DNA from: Acropora yongei
Lineage: Eukaryota > Cnidaria > Anthozoa > Scleractinia > Acroporidae
NCBI GenBank assembly: GCA_014634225.1
Contig: BLFN01000116.1
Location: 2,720,270-2,735,269 of the forward strand
Length of the DNA stretch: 15,000 nucleotides
Direction of reading: 5' to 3'
A model generated the notes under the pieces. It did not search any database. It saw only the letters and a list, made by a program, of their open reading frames with translations, and had not been told where the DNA came from. Position numbers and translations under genes: made by a program. The stretch's first letter is position 1, and the number at the start of each line of letters is the position of its first letter. Of this stretch, positions 8,063 through 15,000 are shown one piece after another.

Positions 8063-8337
8063 CAGATTTCACAAGGGCACGTAATAAGGAAATACTTGAA
8101 GATAATTCAAAGCTTGCGAAAAACGTGCGAAGTTAGTTTTGATCAAAGGTCGTTGCCTTGGGTTTCCGCCTGCCAATTATGACGACTTTTAATTTTGGTC
8201 GGATTTCACACGGACACTTAATAAGGAAAATACTTGAAGAAAATTTTAAAATCGCCAACAACGTTCCAAGTAAGTTCTGATAAAATGTTGTTGCCTTGGA
8301 CTTTCGTATGCTTATTATGACGAAACTTAATATTGGC
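8063..8337 (+). repeat. Diverged tandem duplication, two units of about 137 bases
   Basis: Unit 1 (8063-8199) and unit 2 (8200-8337) align end to end. They share AGATTTCACAAGG / GGATTTCACACGG, then CGTAATAAGGAAA / CTTAATAAGGAAA, TACTTGAAGA, GTTGCCTTGG and ATTATGACGA, with scattered substitutions and small indels. Neither unit has a frame that is preserved in both copies, so the duplication looks non-coding. The divergence indicates an old event. It could be an isolated two-copy duplication or the edge of a longer satellite family elsewhere in the genome. Confidence 0.85.
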
Positions 8338-9119
8338 GTGCCTCAACATTTTGCATCAAATAAGATAAGATGGTTCTCAGTTTCTACTGAAGACATAATA
8401 GCGTTCGAAAATCAGTGTTTCCATAAAGTTTCCATCCGAGAGTTAAAATCCTCAGATGATATGTACAAATCACTTGTTTTCTTTTTCAAAATCGATATAA
8501 CATCATACCACTGGAAGAAGACAGGGGTTTCCGGTCGTCATTTTTTTTATCAAATACGCTACATATTTAGCTGTAGTTCGAATTCAAATTAGTGACAACC
8601 TCAGACTGAATTATTTGGCATGAGGCGATGAATAAAGGAGACAAAAGTTCATCTGCAGCGCAGTCTATCTTACGTGATGCTCAAACAATCGGCGTTGACA
8701 TTTTGAGAGAGGAAAAAATTTATCACGGTTCCAACTAGATTTTTAAACAAACTCATCACAGTTCCTCCTTCATCAGAGGATCGGGGAATGCAAGAGGATA
8801 ATCTATTAAACTAGACTCAAACGAAAGGTCTACTCAAACTCCTGTTGCAATTTTGGAGGACATTATTGATGCGCAAATTGTTTTGACCTGTAATTTCTAT
8901 GGATAATATTTCTAAGAAATTTCTCAGTGTCATCGATCAGTTATATTAAATGTTTTAGAACCTTTATAAGAGTGTTTTGGAAGCTCTTTCGCATGTTTAA
9001 TTGCGTATTGGTTCCCAATCAGTCGCTTATCTACGAATCGTGCAAGAAATAGTGGGAAATGAGTTATTGATTACCTCTGCGAGAAGAACACAAATAATAG
9101 GCCAGTTTCGAATTGTGCT
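8338..9119. other. No recognisable gene
   Basis: The frame 8296-8592 begins inside the second duplication unit and encodes nothing recognisable. The remainder is stop-rich AT-rich DNA. No RNA gene, terminal repeat or motif is visible. Confidence 0.5.
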
Positions 9120-9211
9120 AGAACAAAAGAACAGAGACCAGGCTGAGAGGTCTAGTTTGTAATTTCCTTTGTAAAATTGTCCTCTAAACCTCGACTTTGT
9201 TCTTTTGTTCT
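9120..9211. repeat. Perfect 14-base inverted repeat with 64-base spacer
   Basis: AGAACAAAAGAACA at 9120-9133 is the exact reverse complement of TGTTCTTTTGTTCT at 9198-9211. The arms are purine- and pyrimidine-rich and end sharply. They might be the termini of a very small foldback element, but I see no target-site duplication, and arms this simple can arise by chance. The minus-strand frame 9027-9410 that spans it has no recognisable domain. Confidence 0.6.
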
Positions 9212-11160
9212 TGCGAAAGTGGCTTAATCCGAGCATGCTCAAGTTGTGAGGAATACTCGTTTCTTCATTCCTTTGAAACGACGGAAAGTTTATACCAGCG
9301 TGCTTTGACGTAGTTGAATTTATTCGTGAAGAAGAGCTCTCAAATTGGTACAGCTGGTTAGACGGAGCCTTAGTTCGAGATGTAGACATGTTGCTCTCTG
9401 TCAAATTCATGCCATTATAACCATTTTCATGACGGTTAAATTGTTAGCTACTTTAATGTAAACTCTTCATGTCCCTCGCTCACTGATCGCATAACAGTGT
9501 ATTAGTTCATCCATCAATAACAGATTCAACGTCAGTACTGGATGGAGATTGCCAATCGCATTTTAAAGCTCGTGAACGCATTTTGTTTCAAGCGAAGAGG
9601 TACTAAGAATTATTGATCTTGACGGAATCTATGAAAGCTGAAACTGCCCTGCAAGAATCTAGAAGGATATGTATGTCAGCAGAGGCTCGTAACGGCTAAT
9701 TTAAGTTAACATAAACTAAGAATTTTGTATTTTAGGATTAGGGTTGTAGGATTTTTTTTATTCATTCATCGTCTTTGTTTCGCTGAGCGCAATTCGGTTC
9801 AGGAATAACATGAGATTATCTTTCGAAACGAAATAAATTTTAGAAATAGCAACGACAATATGTTGGTTAACCAAGAAATATGTTTGGAGGATCCACTAGG
9901 CCTCCATGAGAATTTTGTTCTACAAGTAAACCTTACACATGCCATGTCTCGATTACACAGTGAGATCCTTTCCTTTCCTTTTTCAGATCAAACGAGGCAA
10001 TAATTAGTGTAGGACTACCAAGAACAGAATTTGAAAGTAAACTGCAATTGGCATTTCTCAACCGACACCTTGTTGGCAGGAAAGGATGGTACGAAAGTGA
10101 ACGGATCCAAGGGTGAAAAGAATTAACATCGATCGTGGATGTTTGAGAAAGGAGATGGAGCATGGCGATGTTTTCCTTTTTTTTCGAAAACAAAAAGCGA
10201 GCAACAAAACTGTTAGTGCCTTGCAGTAGTAAGATTAAAAATAACGTCAGTTGTAATTATGCCGTAGCATGTTTTAGTGTGATGGTTGCGGCCATTTGTA
10301 AAAAAAAAAGCAAGTTAATCTTTGTACAGTCCACACTGAAACACATCCTCGTCTTACTTTTCTACGCAAAATTTCCTTTGAATAATGATTTTTTTTATTT
10401 CTTTTCTGTATCAATGGCCTTGTACAATAATTTTATCAATGGTTCGGCGAAGGTTAAAAAATGTTTCTCATAGAATGGTTTGAACTTAGAAGAGACACAA
10501 ATTAATGAAAGCTGACCGTCTGCTTGAGAAGAACCTGAGATGGAATAAGTGTCGTTTTTGGTAACTGACGTCTCGTCAACCCAGGCGGAAGTCATCTTCA
10601 AGTTATCTTCGAGTGTAAGAAAGTGGAGTGAAGGGGGTAGTTTTTTTCCCTAGTTTGTGACATTCTTTTATATCAAAACGATAATCGCATTCAGGGTAGA
10701 CGAAGCTTAGTAACGGATTGAAAAAAAAGCTGTACACCCAAACCAGGGTTTGAACAGACGGTCCGTTGTCCAGACCATGGATCTGATGGATATGGCAAAG
10801 CTTTAATAGGGAAAAACGGAACCATCTAATTATTTTCAAGGCATAAATGATGTAAAGGGAGCGATTGGAAATTGAAACACGTTTCGTTGCATATATTTGA
10901 GCGGAGATCAATTCGACGTGTTGCTGAAGTCTCTGTTTAAACCATTCAAACTATATAAGTTGTGATCTCCTGATAGTCGTAATGTAAATTCCAACGATGA
11001 AGGGAAACCCTATGTACTCATCGGTTAGAAAATGGAAGGACAGGCTATCTTCTATAATCTTCCCTAAACTGAATCCTTCAAAGCACGGAGAAAGTGACTT
11101 ATGGAGAAGTACAACCCTTAAAGAAAAGGAAAAATTGGACCTGTAAAATCGACCTTAGTC
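9212..11160. other. No recognisable gene
   Basis: Several 70-100 codon frames overlap on both strands (minus 9933-10193, plus 10162-10473, minus 10603-10911), all low-complexity or unrecognised. Poly-T and poly-A tracts at about 10173-10186 and 10301-10310 interrupt the region. A B-box-like GTTCAAACCC on the minus strand near 10747 is discussed under rejected items. I see no element boundaries. Confidence 0.5.
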
Positions 11161-12180
11161 CAATGAATTCCGAGAAAACAAAAATGAATGGTTGGTTCGT
11201 GCATTTAGAAATTTCTTAATCGAAATACACGGTCTTCGAAGTACACGAAGTGAAGAAACTCTGGCATCGTTCTCCATAACCAAGTAATATTTTATAACAT
11301 TCTTGATAGTTTTATTTGTCTGAGAAGACAGCTGGAAGCTATACGAAGCCTGAAATATCAAGTGTGGATGGTGAGGTAGAAATGGCTAAATCGAAGCTAT
11401 ACAGAGCCAAATGCAAGACAATTTCGAACAAAAGGCTTGCCTGAAAAAAAATCTTTGGTATCTTAGCGTGCTTGTTTTCTAAAAACATTTTTCTTCCCAG
11501 TCAGCGTACAAGCACTCTCCAAAAACCGGCTTTTCGAGTTGTTTTTCAGCGGTTCATGCTTTTTTGGCGCAATACAAATCGGTTCATAGTATCTTGAGAA
11601 GTATTTTTATAGATACAATACTATTGCAGTGCAAAATACAGTATTGCCTGCATGTTTACTTCTTAGAAAACATTACCAAATGGCACATTTTAAATAACTA
11701 TATGTAACTATAGATTGTAAATGCATTTTTCCGGTGGCAACATTCCATCAAAAGCAGCAAATTCGATTCCTACCTGAAAATGGTGAACGCGACGGATCAT
11801 TTATGTTTAGAGCTGCATTCTACCGTCAACACCGAGCACGATATATGATGCTAGGTCAAGAATTAGTTACAGATGAACAGTCAGGGTTTCAACATTTTAA
11901 GCACAACAAAAACAATACCAAATACGCAAGATTTATAAAACAAAAGTTAATGAACATCTTTCGAGAATCCATACGATAGATAATCGATTCTGCTCTCCCA
12001 TGTCTTAAGGAGAAACTCGTTCACAAGAAGAGGTTCTCCTGCAAGGACGTTTTGCTGGCTCAAATAACGATCGAAACGCATGATGAATTGTAAATTACTA
12101 CACTCGAAACCCACGATCCGTGAACGCCAAAATGAGTCTTCTTCGATTCTGAAGCGATTCATTTGGAACGCTTTTAAAAC
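11161..12180. other. No recognisable gene
   Basis: Frames at 11734-11979 (+) and 11947-12162 (-) are 70-80 codons and unrecognised. A small palindromic pair CAATACT...AGTATTG lies at about 11616-11647. Because the retroelement-like tail at 12222-12331 follows, the part from about 11950 on may be decayed retroelement body, but no protein motif confirms it. Confidence 0.45.
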
Positions 12181-12221
12181 GTATTAATAGAAGAAATTGC
12201 GGTACTGAGTCGTAGTAAAAC

Positions 12222-12331
12222 ACGAAGACTATGTGATTTTATCGTTCTAACAAAGGAGTAACGCGCGAAACGTAAGCATGTTCAGTGGAAATTGGACCTA
12301 TATCATCTTGTTTATAGAACGTAGTCTTCGT
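12222..12331 (+). repeat. Possible retroelement 3'-end element framed by an inverted repeat
   Basis: ACGAAGACTA at 12222-12231 is the exact reverse complement of TAGTCTTCGT at 12322-12331; allowing one G-T pair the stem extends to 13 positions. Inside the enclosed 90 bases lies GCGCGAAACGTAAGC (12263-12277), followed by a GTGGAAATTGGACCTATAT stretch. This arrangement (GAAACGT box, then a GTGG...AATTTGACC-like tail) reminds me of conserved non-coding 3' ends of Penelope-like and related retroelements in invertebrate genomes. The resemblance is from memory. No coding sequence for such an element is recognised just upstream. Confidence 0.35.
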
Positions 12332-12337
12332 CTTTAA

Positions 12338-12909
12338 AATATATGAATTCACGTTGCGATTGTACACATCGTCATATACCAATGCCATCCTTCATTCGAT
12401 CTCTTTTGAACAGATATATAACTCCTGCATTACACATCAACCAATTCACTAGGCGGATTACACGGATTAACCTGAAGAGAACTGACAATGAAACTGAGTC
12501 CATACAAGATTATTTCGATGGCTTTCATTTAAGTTAGTAGGAACGTAGTAGGTTATATTCCACTTTCATGGAATGAGGAAGGTGAGTCCCTTCTTGATTG
12601 ATTTCATGAATGGAATTTATTTAGGACCGAAAGAAGGTCTATAACAATGTGCACGCAATGAAATGTAAACTGCATAAGCTTCGAACGGCAGGCGAGGGTA
12701 CGACTTCATTCTGTTCCACTATCACTCCGAAATCTCTGAATAAAAAATATTTAGCACTGAAAGAAATGCTTCTCCTTTATAAATCTGTTACTCACATCCC
12801 ACTGGACCCCTATGCAAAAAAGCCCCAAGGCTGTCTGATGGCTAAGTATAACTCTGCCATGGTCATCCTGGCGAAGGCACGCAGTTCATATCGTGCTAGG
12901 ATGTTTTGA
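12338..12909. other. No recognisable gene
   Basis: Two unrecognised + strand frames (12343-12537 and 12649-12909) are present. The second is Lys/Ser-rich with no domain. A short perfect hairpin ATTCCA-CTTTCA-TGGAAT sits at about 12558-12575, and a donor-like GAAGGTGAGT follows at about 12580. Nothing links these into a gene model. Confidence 0.45.
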
Positions 12910-13062
12910 AGAACTCCAAGTTCTTTCATTCTTTCAGGTGATTTTAATGCTAGAGATAGCAATTATCAAGTTGATGTAAAAACTAAGAAAAAGCGGCTGG
13001 AAGCACGTGGCGCCAGAATCACGCGGTATATATTTAGCACAGTCAGTGGTCAGATTTTTTAG
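12910..13062 (+). pseudogene. Possible tiny relic of a LINE endonuclease (GDFNAR motif)
   Basis: The + strand frame 12910-13062 contains ILSGDFNARDSNYQ. LSGDFNAR matches the core G-D-F-N motif of the endonuclease/exonuclease/phosphatase domain carried by many non-LTR retrotransposons. The residues after it are lysine-rich and do not continue the expected pattern, and no upstream nuclease motif is seen. The preceding TTCTTTCATTCTTTCAG could equally be a splice-acceptor-like sequence. The match is eight residues, so it may be chance. Confidence 0.2.
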
Positions 13063-13868
13063 AATTTGAATTTCTACAGTGTGCTCTTAGTAAGCAACGA
13101 TCCTCGGTCTTCTCCAATGTGAACAACCTCCTTAGTATTGAGCACAAAGGCTTTACCGGACGACATAAATGAAGCTCGCATAGCGGCGAATTTTTCATTT
13201 GTGAAAACCAAGTCCAAGTAAGTTGAAAAAAAAAACCACACGATGCTATGTTATGGACGCCGCAGACAACATAATCACATCAATGCTATACCACAAAAAA
13301 CGCCAAATCTATTCCCTGCTTTTCCATATTTAGAAGACTAGGAATCATGTTATACCGGCGAAGCTCAAGAGATTAGATATACAGGATTCCAATTCTTCAA
13401 AGATGAAATCATTACATTTCCAGCGGTATTTGATATCATGGTGGCCTAAGCTTGAGGCATTTCAGAGGGAATCGACTTCCAGTACTATCTGCTACTGAAC
13501 GACTTTAAAGAGGGTTGCGGCTATGATGTTTGCCCCCTTTTCATCTCAAATACCCACTATAAACTTTCAATTACGAATTTTGTGTGAGAAACTTGGGATT
13601 CTGCAAAAATACAGCACTAACAACTTACGAACAATAGTTAAATACTTTCTTCTGATTTGCTGTGAGAGTTTTTCCTTGTTTGCAAATTATTCATGAGGAT
13701 CTACTTACCCACGCCTATGATACGATTAGTTTATGGTGAAGAAGTGTAGTCGCCTGAATCGGTTCCTTTCGTGAAATGGATGTTGTCTGCAGGTAAGCCG
13801 ACTTTTGCCGACTGGTTCTGAACGCCGAAAAGATAAGATTACACCAGGAGAAACTATGTCCATGTTTT
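13063..13868. other. No recognisable gene
   Basis: There is no frame of useful length. Donor-like sequences occur at about 13214 (CCAAGTAAGT) and about 13792 (GCAGGTAAGC), and homopolymer A runs lie near 13226-13235. Without a recognisable open frame these are not evidence for exons. Confidence 0.5.
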
Positions 13869-13906
13869 GATATATGTGTATATATTATTATTATTTTTTT
13901 TTTCAG
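13869..13906 (+). repeat. AT microsatellite and T-tract ending in CAG
   Basis: TATATGTGTATATATTATTATTATT leads into a run of 10 T and CAG at 13904-13906. It reads as a simple repeat, though the T-tract plus CAG is also a good splice-acceptor shape. It lies just before the presumed DIRS-like element leader, so it may mark the edge of that insertion. Confidence 0.7.
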
Positions 13907-14339
13907 ATTTTCGGTTCATGTTGCCAATCCACGCGTGGGATGCCTGTGCCAATCTATTTGAACGAAGTCCACTGGAAAAAAAAAAAACTTCATTATTGTT
14001 ACAATGCTAAGTAGTGTTGTATCTAGGACAAAAGGGAAAGGTTGATTTAGGCCCGTTGTAGCCCCAAACTGGTGATTTATCGCACACTGGTCTTGATTCT
14101 GCACTACCACCATTCTGTTGGGGGAATCATGAAAAATTATGTCAAATTTCTGCGGTATGTAGCTTAACAGAAAGTTGTTCTCTGCACTCTCTGCATGGAA
14201 TGTGTTACGGGTACGTAGTCTCAGCGTGTGTGTTGTGTGAACGTGTGAAGTCGTTTGCAAAAGAAGCATAAAAGCCTATACTTGTTTAACGTTCGTTCTT
14301 CGGGATTGCGAGCGCCATCACGAGCTCACTACTTAGACT
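13907..14339 (+). other. Presumed 5' terminal region / leader of the DIRS-like retroelement
   Basis: This stretch precedes the gag-like frame and holds the palindrome CCACGCGTGG (13929-13938), a run of 12 A (13976-13987), and a possible TATA-like GCATAAAAGCC near 14267. Shortly after that the composition becomes richer in GC. The minus-strand 117-codon frame (13916-14269) is unrecognised and probably a by-product. A DIRS element would begin with a terminal repeat here. With the other end outside the window this cannot be verified. Confidence 0.35.
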
Positions 14340-15000
14340 ATGAGCCAGAGTAAACGCCCTCCGCCTTGGTCGGATGTTTCAGGCGCTTGTGCTGCTGCAG
14401 TGGATTCAGCGATGTACGCGAGGAGATTAAGTCTGCTGTTGCCTCGTCGATGAGCCATTTATCGCATAACCTCGAGGGACTGATTGCGGAATCGAAACTT
14501 GGGAGCTGCTTTAGGGTTTTTCAGAGGAAAACGGCTTTACGGTTGAACAGGCTGTCAAAAAGGCTCGTCGTGAAAGCTTCTTTTTCAACTAGTAAGGGAA
14601 TTCATAGCCATTAGATCACGAGCTCCCGGTTCTAGATAAATTTGAAAAGGCATCATACGCGTTGGGAAGGAGATCATACGAGAGCCAAGACCGCCTTAGA
14701 GGAAGGTGCTAGTACCCTTTGTAGCGAGTAAAAGGCCGACAAAAGTGAGTACGGTCGGCAGACCGTCATCGAATACCTCGTATACGAGCTCGTGTCCAAC
14801 TCCGACCATGAATATAACATATTCATAAGGAGGGCATGGAGGAAATTCAAGTCGAACCATCGTCGCCAGAAACACTCTTTCTTTCGCGTGCCATCTCTGA
14901 TGTCTTCGCATTCCAGTGTTCTTCAGGATGCGCATAAATCGCCTTCACTCGACAATCCAGTTCGTAAGGGTTGCAGTTCTTCCCGCCGTCTGGGATCCTG
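14340..15000 (+). pseudogene. Decayed gag-like ORF of a retroelement, probably DIRS-type; continues past the window edge
   Basis: The likely start is ATG 14340 (MSQSKRPPPWSDVSG). The signal then moves between frames. Frame 2 from about 14411 gives DVREEIKSAVASSMSHL and LEGLIAESKL. Frame 1 from 14518 gives FSEENGFTVEQAVKKARRE up to a TAG at 14590-14592. Frame 2 again, from about 14684, gives AKTALEEGASTL, a TAA at 14729-14731, then KADKSEYGRQTVIEYL, ELVSNSDHEYN and a basic RRAWRKFKSN. It stays open to the right edge with a Ser/Pro/Arg-rich tail. The order (helical N-terminus, VEQAVKKARRE, KSEYGW-like motif, acidic SNSD-E motif, basic region) is what I recall of DIRS-like gag proteins in invertebrate genomes, where a zinc knuckle and then RT follow. 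At least three frameshifts and two stops make this copy dead. The retroelement identity is firmer than the DIRS label. Confidence 0.6.

Noticed and set aside
10735..10810. tRNA or tRNA-derived SINE on the minus strand (GTTCAAACCC resembles a B box)
   Set aside because: The B box lacks the canonical GTTCGA core, no acceptor stem closes, and no convincing A box at the right distance was found.
12185..12331. Hammerhead ribozyme
   Set aside because: A GAAAC string is present, but the obligatory CTGATGA half and a proper three-stem layout are not seen on either strand.
14696..14935. Minus-strand 79-codon frame at the right edge
   Set aside because: It is the antisense shadow of the gag-like relic, whose + strand motifs are recognisable.
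1..15000. A previously undescribed functional system (defence, regulatory or biosynthetic)
   Set aside because: All recognisable coding pieces are decayed transposable elements of known classes, and nothing is organised as a multi-gene unit.

Overview
The window looks like AT-rich, repeat-laden intergenic DNA from a eukaryote, most likely an invertebrate animal. Every region I can recognise is a broken fragment of a eukaryotic transposable element. The mix (Penelope-like, LINE, Ty3/gypsy, piggyBac and a DIRS-like gag) would fit a cnidarian such as a coral or anemone, but that species-level guess comes from remembered families, not from a search. I see no bacterial-style gene organisation, operons, CRISPR arrays, rRNA or convincing tRNA. 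No intact protein-coding gene of normal length is visible.

Layout: (1) 110-1432 is a composite repeat. A decayed Penelope-like coding piece (602-953) lies between two inverted copies of a terminal sequence (124-606 and 1155-1420), and those copies contain an AT-rich minisatellite. (2) 1433-3876 holds no recognisable gene, only one weak exon candidate ending in a good splice donor (near 2668). (3) 3877-5770 is a stack of transposon debris: a tiny LINE reverse-transcriptase-like piece, a Ty3/gypsy integrase-like piece, a run of 15 G, and a clear piggyBac transposase relic (5026-5770) that keeps all three catalytic aspartates but is broken by frameshifts and deletions. (4) 5771-7280 contains a 187-codon antisense open frame and, back to back with it, a possible short first coding exon (6775-6856) ending in a strong splice donor. 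This is the only place that might belong to a host gene. (5) 7281-12180 is mostly featureless, apart from a 137-bp tandem duplication (8063-8337) and a small inverted repeat near 9120-9211. (6) 12222-12331 resembles a retroelement 3' end and is framed by an inverted repeat. (7) 13907-15000 appears to be the 5' part of a DIRS-like retroelement with a decayed gag-like frame that runs off the right edge.

The recognisable genes do not work together. They are independent insertions at different stages of decay. I do not find a previously undescribed functional system here. The observations most worth checking are the inverted Penelope-terminal structure, the back-to-back exon/antisense frame at 6213-6856, and the structured element at 12222-12331.
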